NCBI GenBank assembly: GCA_037976565.1
Contig: CP137675.1
Coordinates: forward strand, 1,001,323-1,065,322
Reading direction: 5' to 3'
DNA from: Mesocentrotus franciscanus
Taxonomy: Eukaryota; Echinodermata; Echinoidea; Camarodonta; Strongylocentrotidae
Length of the DNA: 64,000 bases
Shown: piece after piece, positions 29,301 through 36,074 of the stretch
Layout of the letters: the number at the start of each line of letters is the position of its first letter
Numbering within the stretch: position 1 is the first letter of the stretch
Notes under the pieces: model-generated
Seen by the model: only the letters and a program-made list of their open reading frames with translations
What the model was told of the DNA's origin: nothing
Database searches by the model: none
Program-made: the position numbers and the translations under genes

Positions 29301-32070
29301 ATCAGGGAATTCTATTTCATGAAATGCTGGGACCCCTGTCTCAACAGTTGGTGTATTCTTCCATCAGTCATAACAAAATCATTCTTATCTCTCAATGAAC
29401 TAAACAGGAACAGTGCAAGTACGGTTGAACACGAGAGGAGGAAGCAACCTCAATTCCACCACGCCTCCTCCAGGCTTGTATGCTGCCAACAATAACTTCC
29501 CTAACCTTCTCAAAGTAGGACCTACAGGTGCCAATACTTCATCAGGTAAAAGTCTGCTCATATCGGTCTGCTCATATCAGTCTGCTCATATCAGTCTGCT
29601 CATATCAGTCGGCTCATATCAGTCTGCTCATATCAGTCTGCTCATATCAGTCTGCTCATATAAGTCTGCTCATATCAGTCTGCTCATATCAGTCTGCTCA
29701 TATAAGTCTGCTCATATCAGTCTGCTCATATTAGTCTGCTCATATCAGTCTGCTCATATCAGTCTGCAGTTCTAAAAACCATAATCCTCAGAGGAATGTG
29801 GTGTGTTGTGAAAAGATATGTCTGTAATGCAAAAGGTGCAGTAGATTAAGTAATATTGACAGTGAATTAAAAGTTCTAATTTGACATATCTGAATGAAAA
29901 GTCAGTTATATGAAATTGTTGTTAAAGTATTACATGTATTTACTAGCTCGATATTTACCAGCTCCATATCCTAACAATGTGGTTCTAACTCTATGTAATA
30001 TAATTATTTTTCTTCAACAAATTGCATTCTGCACGTGTTTTTATGCCACTGCATTTCAATAAGCACCTCATAAGGGATAACAGTAGTGAAGGAAGGGGGG
30101 GAGGGAAACATGGGAATAGAGAACAAATTAGCTTTAGAAAGTTAAAAAAGAGATTGGGAATGAAAAAAAATATTTACAGGCAGTAGAAATCAGTTTTAGG
30201 ATAAAGAAATCTGAGATCATGGATGCATATGAAGCTTGGCCCTAAACCCCTCTATCTCACTCCATTCAGGTGCAATGATCAATCTGTCTGTAGTGTCTGG
30301 TCCAGCTCCTGTGGTGCAAAGGCCAGACCTGGTGAGTGCAGGAAGCACTAGAGGAGCCATCAGCAGAGACACAATCAGCAGTGCACCAGATCCACATAGT
30401 CATTTAAGGTAGGCAACTTGAATTGACCATCTGTTTAATACCCGACCCAACCCCTCTCCAAACTGCCCACCTTACTACCCCCTGAAGAAACACCCGTAGA
30501 CTTTAACCTGCAATATTACCAAGTACATCATCTTGCATGATGGTATTTTCTCTGTGTATCTGTCGATTTTGGATTCTCCTGTTCGATTATGAACAAAAAG
30601 TAGAATTACTGTGGAAATTTTGTGAATTTGTAGTTGAAGCCAAGCAAACTAGTAAGCAATTGAATGTTTTGGTAGTGAGTAAATGGCTAAAGCCCACATA
30701 ACGTGAATGTGCTAACTGGTTAACAGGAGCTGTCAACACAATGCTGGCGCTGGTGGTGGAGCATAGAATGTATAAGAGTCCCATAAGGAATTTGGCAACA
30801 CCAATATCCCCTTCCTGTCATTTCCATACTAATTGCAATACCTTTTGAAGAATGACCTAGCAGATTGAAGCTGTGCTGCATCTGATATCTACTATCAGCA
30901 TACATGTACATGTGTAATTATATAGGCTTTAGCTCCTCAGTTAACAACAATCCCTTGTAGCTGTTAATACAGATTACAACTACCACATTAATTGTGTCCT
31001 TATGGGGCCATCATCATTTATTGTGGAGGAAACAGTTAAAAGTGCAATATCTTCACCTTTTTCATGGCAGAATCACACTAAAAGCCTTTGATGCTTCAGC
31101 GGTAATGCAAGTGAGGACATGATTTCATGTAGTCTCCTTGTGATGTTCATACGGGGGTGCCGTTCTTTAGTATAGATAGTTTTCCTAAAGAGTGTGGGAA
31201 ATTTGGACAAAAGTACATGTAACTAGTTGAGTGTTGAGCTTTTGATGATTTGTCTGGTAGCTTGACATGGATAGATTTGGGAAACGGCTATCACTACAGG
31301 ACACTAACAAGATAACATAATGCTTGTTGAAAATGATGAGGAAGGTTGTTTGTTTTGTGTTCTCTATTTCTCTCGAAACTGCATAGGTTGGGCATCTATT
31401 AGAAAGGAAAAAATGTTTGTTTGTTTGCAGTATGCAGCTAATTTACTCCTAATAGTATACTGATAAGATTTTGTTGGATAGGAATCATAAGGGCTTTAAC
31501 GGCTGTGGTTTTATACATGTAAGTGGATGGCTAGTGGGGATGAACAATTAGCATCTGTGCACAACACTGAAAGGTCCTGTACACACTCACTTAGACATGT
31601 ACTGGTTGTAAGATATAGAAATGTGAAGCATACTATGCTCATCTTACCCAGGAAGTTTACTGAGAAATACATGAAATAGTGGCTTTTCAGTCCTAGCATA
31701 ATAGAACTAAGTGGCAACTAACAACTAAGCAAAATTAATCCGTCTTGTTATTGAAATTAAGTGGAAATAATGTACTTATTACATACCATTTTCTCTGTGA
31801 TGCTGATTTAATCAGAGATTCCATTTCATAATGAGTTTGGTGGGAGCTGTATTAGACTTACTATTGTTGAATTTTAACATTTTAACAAAAAATAACCTAA
31901 TAACCAGGAATGATCAACTAACCAAAGAAGAAATCTGGGATTTATCTCGCATGGACCCCAAGTCCCCGGTTTATCGCACCTTGAGTGGCCTGCTCAAAGA
32001 CAGATACAAGAGACGTATGTCAGTTGACTTTACCAAAGGAAAATCTCCGTCTTTTAACACTAATTCATAA
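3128..32070 (+). CDS. TTLL6: Tubulin polyglutamylase, TTLL6/TTLL13-type (gene model, 16 coding exons)
   Basis: The family adds glutamate chains to tubulin C-terminal tails, mainly in ciliary and axonemal microtubules. Joined exons are 3128-3357, 4464-4504, 5552-5670, 8004-8134, 11117-11273, 17876-18019, 18562-18647, 19149-19374, 20230-20411, 21367-21555, 22083-22278, 23252-23449, 28347-28767, 29408-29545, 30270-30408 and 31908-32070. All junctions are GT/AG and the sum is 2760 nt (919 aa). The protein has an acidic N-terminus ending in a KKKRRRKKK patch, then the TTL core. In the core, CKPESGCQGKGIF (192-204) is the nucleotide-binding loop, KFDFRIYV (234-241) and MHLTNYAINK (279-288) are family signatures, and D365, E378 and N380 are the expected metal ligands. 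A basic, helical microtubule-binding-like segment follows (about 400-530), then a low-complexity tail. The catalytic residues look intact. The split between TTLL6 and TTLL13 cannot be made by eye. Confidence 0.93.
4464..4504 (+). CDS. TTLL6: TTLL exon 2 (aa 77-90)
   Basis: A 41-base micro-exon between TTTCTTACAG and GTGAGC. It encodes IIGINLSSCKYES, the start of the TTL domain (the N-L-S-x-C-K-Y-E motif). It is too short for any ORF caller but needed to keep frame between exons 1 and 3. Confidence 0.92.
5552..5670 (+). CDS. TTLL6: TTLL exon 3 (aa 91-130)
   Basis: Encodes the family block containing EDEDWTLYWTDW and the ERVMEMKKYQ segment. The acceptor is GGACAG at 5551 and the donor CAA|GTAAGT. 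Confidence 0.95.
5800..6480 (+). mobile_element. LINE 3'-end relic (CR1/L2-like), interrupted by a TIR element
   Basis: Sequence 5809-5920 reads, with stops, as a decayed reverse-transcriptase C-terminus (PEL-NILPESLKCCPSLHQFK). After an inserted inverted-repeat element (5927-6311) the 3' part resumes. It ends in the AAGCGCATAGAG...TGCGCTATATAAG block and an ATT-type tail at about 6415-6480, a layout typical of invertebrate CR1/L2-like elements. Confidence 0.65.
5927..6311. mobile_element. Non-autonomous TIR element (MITE)
   Basis: Ends are inverted copies: TTAAAGGTAAAGACCAG on the left, and its complement with one mismatch on the right (CTGGTCTTTATCTTTAA). Length 385 bp, no coding capacity. 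A partial relative lies at about 27244-27440. No clear target duplication. Confidence 0.7.
6599..6724 (-). pseudogene. Reverse-transcriptase C-terminus relic
   Basis: Minus strand reads FARRDVYKYSFFPRTGRAWN then ALAQQSVLAPSVENLRNTL and a stop at 6599-6601. The S-F-F-P-R-T-x-R-x-W-N pattern is the usual C-terminal block of non-LTR retrotransposon polymerases. It is a different element from the one at 5800-6480. Confidence 0.75.
6725..8003. other. Remainder of intron 3
   Basis: AT-rich intron with several TACATGTA palindromes (for example near 7515, 7553 and 7679). No gene or mobile element is recognised. Confidence 0.5.
8004..8134 (+). CDS. TTLL6: TTLL exon 4 (aa 131-174)
   Basis: Encodes KVNHFPGMTEICRKDLLARN and the LFPKDYAIFPRTWVLPA segment, both typical of TTLL glutamylases. 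The split Asp codon (GA|C) continues in exon 5. Confidence 0.95.
8410..8650 (-). mobile_element. SINE body with ATT tail
   Basis: On the minus strand: a degenerate B-box (GGGTTTGAATACC), then CTGCCACGGCACTAACGTCC, the CTACATTTGCCACACTTA block, and a GCGCTTAATAATAATA tail near 8415-8435. This order matches common tRNA-derived invertebrate SINEs. The tRNA-related head runs directly into the tandem array that begins at about 8651. Confidence 0.7.
8651..10782. repeat. Minisatellite array, 26 copies of about 82 bp
   Basis: The anchor CAGTTGGGATAC recurs 26 times, 80-84 bases apart, except two units of about 94-95 bases near 9236-9425 that carry an extra CATATGTACAC. Each unit also holds ACCTATTATTGAGG, GGATGAAGAAGGG and a GATTTGAACCCC or GATTCGAACCCC block, whose reverse complement is a tRNA B-box. 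Blocks of three or four units are themselves repeated. It lies in intron 4 of TTLL. Confidence 0.95.
11117..11273 (+). CDS. TTLL6: TTLL exon 5 (aa 174-226), ATP-binding loop
   Basis: Carries TYICKPESGCQGKGIF, the ATP-grasp lysine and glycine-rich loop, and ends in CQQYLSK, which continues into the PFLID motif of exon 6. The acceptor is CTTTAG and the donor AAG|GTAAGC. Confidence 0.95.
11286..11352. repeat. ATT/TTA microsatellite
   Basis: TTA/ATT triplet tract a few bases after the exon 5 donor of TTLL. It may be the tail of an old retroposon but no body is recognised beside it. Confidence 0.8.
11664..12370 (+). repeat. Left arm of foldback element (15-bp tandem units)
   Basis: About 40 units of 15 bp, two main variants, plus irregular units. 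Because 15 is a multiple of three, long frames stay open in several phases; they encode only short-period peptides and are not genes. Confidence 0.93.
12482..12616. mobile_element. hAT-like MITE with 8-bp target duplication
   Basis: 135 bp with near-perfect inverted ends (CAGGCCCGTAGCCA / TGGCTACGGCCCTG), flanked on both sides by CAGAAGAC (12474-12481 and 12617-12624). An 8-bp duplication with C-A-G-start ends fits the hAT superfamily. It interrupts degenerate repeat sequence just inside the left foldback arm, so it inserted later. Confidence 0.85.
12770..12930. repeat. Pyrimidine-rich tract
   Basis: About 160 bases, mostly C and T on the + strand, inside the foldback element. No coding meaning. 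Confidence 0.7.
13528..13690. mobile_element. Palindromic MITE (GGGCCCCGTCTTACAAAG family)
   Basis: 163 bp. The left end CTGGGCCCCGTCTTACAAAG is an exact inverted copy of the right end; the inside is rich in ATCAATCG motifs in both orientations, so the whole can fold into a hairpin. A longer, diverged relative sits at 19405-19632. Inserted within the foldback interior. Confidence 0.85.
14863..15127. repeat. Inverted repeat with GAATAGCGACC motifs
   Basis: Two arms (about 14865-14945 and 15052-15127) carry TATTCATAAGGAC, GACCGCTATTCATA and GGGTCGCTATTCATAAT in opposite order and orientation. A foldback relic inside the larger foldback element. The exact ends are unclear. Confidence 0.7.
15130..16530. 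other. Rest of foldback interior
   Basis: No transposase, no reverse transcriptase and no conserved frame is seen. A T-run near 16290. The element therefore appears non-autonomous. Confidence 0.5.
16531..17230 (-). repeat. Right arm of foldback element (15-bp tandem units)
   Basis: Inverted counterpart of 11664-12370, with the same order of irregular units read on the minus strand. The inner border diverges after the CGGGCACTTTT block near 16580. Confidence 0.93.
17296..17720 (-). mobile_element. CR1/L2-like LINE 3' end
   Basis: Minus strand encodes YLSDLLAKYQPVRSLRSAQK, then DLYVVPHISTKFYGKRSVGH and AAPELWNSIPYAIKHTDTMD, ending with KTYLFNKR and a stop at 17475-17477. This is the standard C-terminal block of CR1/L2-like polymerases. 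The 3' UTR ends in a GCGCATAGAG block, a TTATAAGAACTG stretch and an ATT-type tail at about 17296. It sits directly outside the right end of the foldback element. Confidence 0.85.
17876..18019 (+). CDS. TTLL6: TTLL exon 6 (aa 227-274)
   Basis: Encodes PFLIDSYKFDFRIYVVVTSC followed by DPFRIYVYKDGLVRFAT. K234, D236 and R238 belong to the conserved K-x-D-x-R active-site strand. Exactly 48 codons, phase 0 at both ends. Confidence 0.95.
18562..18647 (+). CDS. TTLL6: TTLL exon 7 (aa 275-303)
   Basis: Encodes DDVCMHLTNYAINKHSSDF, including the H-L-T-N-Y signature (280-284). The acceptor is CTTACAG and the donor AAAAG|GTAAGA. Confidence 0.95.
19149..19374 (+). CDS. TTLL6: TTLL exon 8 (aa 303-378), metal-binding end of the core
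   Basis: Encodes the DVIIKTLITAHPVLKHNYRT helix and CFEILGFDIMLDKKLKPWLIE. D365 and E378 are expected Mg2+ ligands. The donor splits the conserved E-V-N motif (GAG|GTGGGT), so N380 is in exon 9. Confidence 0.95.
19405..19632. mobile_element. Diverged relative of the 13528 MITE
   Basis: Begins with CTGGGCCCCGTCTTATAGAG and contains several copies of ATCAATCGCAA and ACACACTCTATCTC type blocks, as if two or three palindromic units were fused. It lies just after the exon 8 donor of TTLL. The right end is worn. Confidence 0.65.
20230..20411 (+). CDS. TTLL6: TTLL exon 9 (aa 379-439)
   Basis: Starts with VNHSPSFHTDAKLDKEVKEG, the last conserved block of the TTL core, then enters a lysine-rich helical segment (DKKKCLEEDRKKIKERLLAR). 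The donor is CAG|GTATTG. Confidence 0.95.
20631..20935. repeat. 33-bp tandem array, about 9 copies
   Basis: Nearly identical 33-base units containing AAACTGTATTGCATAAAG and ATCTTGATAAATTTT. The first two carry CATGAAG and the last two GATCGTG, so variants are grouped at the ends. The unit is a multiple of three and lacks stops on both strands, so both read open; in intron 9 this is not coding. Confidence 0.95.
21367..21555 (+). CDS. TTLL6: TTLL exon 10 (aa 439-502)
   Basis: Encodes KEEYEDSYDKAAEAQLKYEE and the GDFTRIYPVEDSDKYEKYF segment seen after the catalytic core in the TTLL6/7/13 group. Both splice sites are clear. Confidence 0.93.
22083..22278 (+). CDS. TTLL6: TTLL exon 11 (aa 502-567), basic segment
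   Basis: Begins with the basic helix RQQREEIRVKQEKLEMMLKK and becomes Arg/Ser/Pro rich. It is a candidate part of the cationic microtubule-binding region described for TTLL glutamylases. The acceptor is CACCTAG and the donor GAT|GTAAGA. Confidence 0.9.
22279..23251. other. Intron 11
   Basis: No gene. The segment from about 22465 (TTAAAGGGATCCGG) to 22810 (CCTTTAA) has weakly matching ends and may be an old TIR element. It is not strong enough to call. Confidence 0.35.
23252..23449 (+). CDS. TTLL6: TTLL exon 12 (aa 568-633)
   Basis: Encodes an acidic helix (DIVEEEELERISALLQRDNL) and ends in frame (AAT|GTAAGT, phase 0). It can be followed in frame either by exon 13 or by the large alternative terminal exon at 24431. 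Confidence 0.9.
24431..25777 (+). CDS. TTLL6: Alternative terminal exon 12b of TTLL (448 codons plus stop), or a separate intronic gene
   Basis: A 453-codon open frame (24419-25777) lies inside intron 12. A pyrimidine-rich tract and a CTAAGCAG acceptor place an exon start at 24431. From there the frame is phase 0, exactly what exon 12 supplies, giving a 1081-aa isoform. The product is hydrophilic, Ser/Lys/Asn/Gln rich and without recognised domains. Two similar segments (around 25401-25500 and 25521-25610, each with an N-I-A-S-A motif, a His-containing spacer and a K-T-D-motif) look like a degenerate internal duplication. ATTAAA-like signals occur near 26043 and 26056. The alternative reading is an intronless nested gene starting at the ATG at 24419. 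Length and in-frame junction make a chance ORF unlikely. Confidence 0.72.
   Translation, partial: EYHRLALTSSVPYCNSVLERRMNTYLHLDTPPYHKRSNQPSHRSKRYCSKSGNIEATRPSLRLEKKTPANHIPEVFSSNMHKHSYYTTEVHVSQIETVSDPTLSSQSTSRSRPLPSQDPPSLALGSDLSRRVTEGGGLKDNSKENARKDKPQNNNSSHQSLPEMHCVYRTDRTSQRPNSTCRPRLSDGRARVVWNEDKSPSDAMNGVLAVEALKQWVPDTRQRGSIRELMTNELGLQFLNSCQKTIEARHVRELDDQQHSMSSGSVKKKPGDIPLLSLRSLVTKKNQNNNSNGCFVKDYPHLPDTPSKTSLSPLKYVSGTDILVESLVNIASAGNSSERILHLSEDFKRKTDVGVEEHGVHRGLNDIASARNPTDKSPHQWKESLSKTDLREEEHRAKRSQPQRWGRMLLVAPKEQKFDSPWKDKEEVEIKCSCSELTLQSYIAKCQN
25778..27243 (+). other. Probable 3' UTR of exon 12b and remaining intron 12
   Basis: AT-rich, with ATTAAA-like polyadenylation signals near 26043 and 26056 and no coding frame that resembles a protein. 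Beyond about 26.1 kb nothing specific is seen until the dispersed repeat at 27244. Confidence 0.45.
27244..27440. mobile_element. Partial copy of the 5927-6311 element
   Basis: Shares GTAGTCCCATATACATCTCT, CATTTTGATG, CCAGAACCTTGCAGT and CTAGATGATCAACC in the same order with 6125-6300. The inverted ends are eroded. Confidence 0.7.
27492..28108. mobile_element. Non-autonomous TIR element, 617 bp
   Basis: Left end ACCGTAAATCTCCGTGTAT and AAGACGCACC are mirrored at the right end (GTGCGTCTTATTCACAGAG then ATTTACGGT). The middle has no long frame. No flanking duplication was recognised, so the superfamily is left open. Confidence 0.75.
28347..28767 (+). CDS. TTLL6: TTLL exon 13 (aa 634-774), with polyalanine tract
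   Basis: The largest common exon. The product is Gln/Pro/Asn/Ser rich and probably disordered. Seven GCT codons plus one GCC (28659-28682) encode eight alanines at 738-745. The acceptor is TTTTTCCAG and the donor ACAG|GTAGAT. Confidence 0.88.
28855..29135 (+). mobile_element. tRNA-derived SINE with ATT tail
   Basis: An A-box (TAGTCTAGTGG, near 28868) and a degraded B-box (GGTGCTAGAATCTCC, near 28906) are spaced as in a tRNA. A body with CCCTATGGCTAGGCAC and a TATTATTATTATTATTG tail at about 29109-29127 follow. In intron 13 of TTLL, same strand. Confidence 0.75.
29408..29545 (+). CDS. TTLL6: TTLL exon 14 (aa 774-820)
   Basis: Encodes a Gly/Asn/Pro-rich segment (GTVQVRLNTRGGSNLNSTTP). Phases match exons 13 and 15. 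The donor TCAG|GTAAAA is followed within six bases by a 14-bp tandem array. Confidence 0.87.
29551..29767. repeat. 14-bp tandem array, about 15 copies
   Basis: TCTGCTCATATCAG units with few changes (AGT/AAG/GGT). The array starts six bases after the exon 14 splice donor, so it forms the first part of intron 14. Confidence 0.95.
30270..30408 (+). CDS. TTLL6: TTLL exon 15 (aa 820-866)
   Basis: Encodes MINLSVVSGPAPVVQRPDLV and a Ser/Arg-rich end. It stops after two bases of an Arg codon (AG|), so both downstream choices (31908 and 33739, each starting with G) restore AGG. Confidence 0.86.
30409..31907. other. Intron 15
   Basis: No gene, repeat or mobile element recognised beyond short AT-rich runs. 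Confidence 0.5.
31908..32070 (+). CDS. TTLL6: TTLL exon 16, terminal exon A (aa 866-919)
   Basis: The acceptor is AATAACCAG. Encodes NDQLTKEEIWDLSRMDPKSP then VYRTLSGLLKDRYKRRM, which reads like a compact conserved helical motif, then TAA at 32068. Using the internal GTATGT at about 32015 as a donor to exon 17 would give a short frameshifted end, so the stop in this exon is preferred. Confidence 0.82.
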
Positions 32071-32639
32071 AAGCATGCGTAGATTGAAATGCAGTTTGCT
32101 AGTAGTTAGTAGTGTGTGAGAAAGATTAGTATGTAGACATTGCTGTGCGGCAGCAGAACTTCGTCTATTGACTTTTCAGCTGTTTCCTGAGTATCTTTTC
32201 CATTGGGGCTATAATTATACTCGGTGTTATGGGGAAGATGTCATGTTGTGACTTCCTACAGAGAAGTGTTCAGTCACCAACATAGCGAGAAAGGAATGCA
32301 TGACCAAATTACTTTGAGATACCCATATTTATTCAGTGATGTTTGACTTTCAGAATTTTTTCGAACCCTAACTCATCTTTATAGTATATTGTCTTTAAAT
32401 AGGAAACATCATCAGCAATTTTGTTTATATCTTTCTCAAAATATATCTCTCTGTTTTGTGTTCTCTGCTTCTCTATGTCTGTCTTTCTGGTTTCCTTTTT
32501 TTTTTGTAGGAAGGTCTTTCGGAAGATTTAAGCATTTTTTTTTTAAATAATTTTTTTGGTTATTAGTTCCTTTTTAGTATTTGTCATCAAGAGTCAAAAG
32601 AGAGACATCCGAAAATATGTCTCTGTACATCACGTTTCT
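32071..32639 (+). other. Probable 3' UTR of terminal exon A
   Basis: No coding frame. T-rich, with no clear AATAAA before the retroposon relic that follows. The polyadenylation site is undetermined. Confidence 0.4.
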
Positions 32640-33010
32640 TTAAAATGCTACAATTCAATTAAATTAAATTAAATTCAATTCTCATTTATTTCATTCTCGG
32701 TTAAAAATTACATCGATACAAAAGATACAAAATAATTCATAAACATATTTAGAAAATGAAATGGGGAACTACATAAATAAAGCCCATAATCCTTGTACAA
32801 GCGTAGTTCCCAAATTCATAGCATAATGTAAAGAAAAGATAACAACAAAAACAACAAAACAAAAAACACATTAATAAAAAATTAAAAAAAATAAAATCAA
32901 AAACGTATAACACAAATATAAATAAAAGATAAATAACTATGCATATTTGAGATAAAGAAACTGCTTCAACTTTTTTTTGAAAGAATTGACTGACAATGTA
33001 TCCATTATAA
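32640..33010 (-). mobile_element. LINE 3'-end relic
   Basis: Read on the minus strand, an NSFKKKLKQFLYLKYA-like segment followed by a stop near 32940 resembles the C-terminus of CR1/Jockey-type reverse transcriptases. An AT-rich 3' UTR, an AATAAA and a TTTAA-type short tandem tail (32650-32680) follow. Heavily decayed; the class is uncertain. Confidence 0.5.
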
Positions 33011-33738
33011 ATTAAGTTTGCACTGCTCCCAGACAGCCACAGAGGGAATTCAATTTTCAGTGTGAATGCAATCCATAACAATGCATTTACATAAGATTAG
33101 TTCAGACAAGCAAACATGAACAAAAAGAAAGGACAAAATAAAAAAATAAATTGAGAAACCCTGGATAGATTCTTGTTAGTCCCCATGTAGTGCCTCCAAG
33201 CAGAGTCCATTCAGTGCACATCATGTCTCTCTCTCTTTCTATACCGGTAGGTTTGCCTTCAACTAGGTGTAATAAATGTTAACGAATGTGCTATGTAATA
33301 TAATTTTTCTTTTCTTTTGCAAAGTAGGAAAGACAAAAGAATGAAATCCGATTTTTATCCATTAGGAGAGAGTTGTTTGTTTTAATTTGATTAATTTGAT
33401 TGTATTAGAGTGGACCCTCCTCTTCTGGTTAAATGGTGATCAATCTCTTGTCGCTATAATTAAAATGAATTGTGTCAGTTGTACTCTTACTGTATTTCCT
33501 CACTAACAATGAAAACATTAACAAATTTTAGTTTTCTTTGTCTAACATTTTCAAACTAACAATATTTATGTGTTTGATTATAGCAAAAACATAATTGCTT
33601 GATCAGTATGCACGCACGTTGTAGACTGCATGGTTTAGGTGTGGAATATTGAATTTATTGTGCCTTATAGTCAGTGTGTTCAAACAAGGTGTAGTTCAGT
33701 TGTCACTATGAATCTTACACAGTTTCGTTTATTTTCAG

Positions 33739-33790
33739 GTCAACAAAATCGCAAAGAATAAGAGGAGCTTCCAACACACTTAGGCTGAAG
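33739..33790 (+). CDS. TTLL6: TTLL alternative exon 17 (terminal route B)
   Basis: A 52-base exon between TTTTCAG and GTATGA. When joined to exon 15 it encodes RSTKSQRIRGASNTLRLK and ends in phase 0. It is compatible with exon 15 only if exon 16 is skipped. Confidence 0.75.
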
Positions 33791-34111
33791 GTATGATATT
33801 ATTATATTTTTGAAAATACTTATTTTTATTCCTTCCTATTTTGTATTAATGTTTCAAATTTTGGAAATGTAAACGAATGTACTCTGTAATGTTATCTTCA
33901 AAGGTGACCTTTTGGACTATGGTTAATGCTTTTTTAAATAAAATCATATTCTTTATAATAGAGTAAGAAACATTTGGGATTGTAGTTTTCCTAAATCGGT
34001 TTTAAAAATTATTCTGCAAATAAATATATGTGAAAAGTGGAGTAAGATGTTAAGATTGAGTAATACAAGAAGGCTAATATGCATGCTCCGAAGGAAAATA
34101 TTCACCAAATT

Positions 34112-34208
34112 CCTTCCTCTCTCTCTCTCTATCTCCCCCCTTCTCTATATCTTTCACCCTCCCTCACTCCCCCCCCCCCCTCTCTCTCTTTCTCTTTCTC
34201 TCTCTTGG
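34112..34208. repeat. CT-rich tract before TTLL exon 18
   Basis: About 95 bases of CT/C runs directly upstream of the exon 18 acceptor at 34226. It acts in effect as a very long polypyrimidine tract. Confidence 0.85.
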
Positions 34209-34226
34209 TTTTATTATACCCCACAG

Positions 34227-34268
34227 CAACTAGAGCTTAGAGAAACCCATGCAGTGGTGTTGAGTTGA
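34227..34268 (+). CDS. TTLL6: TTLL alternative exon 18 (terminal route B, last 13 aa)
   Basis: The acceptor CCCCACAG comes after a long pyrimidine tract. Encodes QLELRETHAVVLS and TGA at 34266. Frame follows exon 17 exactly. With exons 1-15 and 17 this gives an 896-aa product. Confidence 0.75.
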   Translation, partial: QLELRETHAVVLS

Positions 34269-35533
34269 CACCATCATAGAGACATGTAGAGCCATCACAG
34301 CAGTCCCCATAGGAATGTGGTTAGTGCAGGAAACTGACTGCAGAGCAATCGTTGTCAGAGCAATCCGTTGTCAGAGCAATCATTGTCAAACCATATACCA
34401 TAGAAGCAACCAGCCTCGTGGCATGTGGGGTGTGATGCTGTTGAGGTTTGGGTAGAGGCAAGAGCACTGTTGGTACTTTAAAGTTATTTTCATGGTCAAG
34501 ATGTAAGTTCTTTACAAGGGCATGACTCTAACAGGGCTTGACCTTAAAAAGGAACCAGAGCACATGAGCCCACAAATTTGCACACAGGACCCCCTGTGAA
34601 CCAAAGTAAGTGTGGAGCCCTGTATTTACAGATGTATCACTGATACCTAATATGCACCATGTTGCTTTCATCACCAAAATCCATCGCCCTGTCCATAGCC
34701 TTGAAAGATAGTAGAATTATATGTATTTTATAGTAATTGATAGATAGCATTCCATTAGTTTATTTTGAATTAAGCATCCAACAATCCTCCATGTAACCAA
34801 AGCTGTTCTTTTCTTGCAAGTGTAGGGGAGCACTTATTGTGTTTTTTCCTGCATGTAAAATTTTATTTTGAAATTGTATGGCATCACTCTACTCAGACAT
34901 GCTGGTATTCAGTAAAACAAAATGGTCAGGTTTATACCAGATAGTGGCAGATGTGAGAGTTACATTACATTTGAGAAATTAAACATTTGTATGTATACAT
35001 CCAGGGGTGCAATACATGTAGTACACAGCATTGGTCAAGGGCATGTATTGTGTATTTAATCACAATGGCAAATCTTGCAGAGAAGCCTGCTAATAGTTCC
35101 CTGAGAATAGAGGTGCTTGTGTCTTTCAAGAAATTAGGGTTGACCAAACAATAATTGGGGGAAAAGGGGGAAGGGGGGAGAGTCCGTGACTGTAATATAG
35201 CTATGTGGTATTTAATCACCTGTAGTTTGGTAAATTGACGAGTGCATTTAAAACCTAAGTCGCATAAGAAAATTAATGATAGGAAAAAGAATATGAATAT
35301 TGAAACAACTCCATGCTACATTGTGTGAAACTTTTTCAATATATCGGCAGTGTGGCAAGTACACATTCTGTATCTATAGCACAGTGCTGTACAATTCTTA
35401 GTCTGGTGATGGATTCATGCAGCTATCATATTTATTCTTCATAGTCACACATAAAATGAAAAATGATATAGATAGCCGTTTGCCTGTGAAGAGCTTATGC
35501 TTTTAGATGACTAATATTTTGAAACAGTTTTTT
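34269..35533 (+). other. Probable 3' UTR and downstream flank of TTLL
   Basis: No coding frame. A possible ATTAAA signal spans about 34978-34983. A repeated GTCAGAGCAATC motif occurs near 34346-34388. The transcript end is not fixed by the sequence. Confidence 0.35.
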
Positions 35534-36074
35534 AAAAGGTTAAAGTTGATAGTTGAGTTTTGTTGCAGAGGGCGATATACAAAATAATTTTTTTTTGAGA
35601 TAATGAAAAACCGAGTGTCAAATTTGAAAGAACATACAATTTAAATGACAAAATCGGTTCAGAGACGGCTGAAATATCCATAAATATAACGACTTCTAAT
35701 ATTTTTGGTGGGACACAAATATTCAATAATTTGAACCAGCCGTTGAGAAAACGAGATAGCGCCTTATACGTTTTATTCCAGCCAATGCCGATGTTTGGTT
35801 TTTGTAGGCTTTTTCGTGTTGGTTATAATACGCACAACCAGCCGGCCCGTGTATTGTTATTATTAATTAATTAATTAACGGTCACCATATTTTTTTGGAA
35901 TTGGAGCTGAATTGGTATATTCGTATTGGCCAAATTTCACACATTTTTGGGTCTAAAATTACCTTCATAGTAATTTTAGGTCCTAAAAGAGCACTAGAAA
36001 TGTCATAAATAAGAATCAGAGCAATAAACATGCACTATTTGCGGTCTTAAACAAAAACTCAACTATCCCTTTAA
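35534..36074. mobile_element. Non-autonomous TIR element, about 540 bp
   Basis: Left end GATAGTTGAGTTTTGTT and right end AAACAAAAACTCAACTATC are inverted copies next to TTAAAG / CTTTAA. The interior contains GTAATTTTAGG in both orientations near 35957-35983. No coding frame. Confidence 0.7.

Noticed and set aside
32015..32020. GTATGT inside exon 16 as a splice donor to exon 17
   Set aside because: The join gives a stop after eight codons and loses the frame used by exons 15, 17 and 18.
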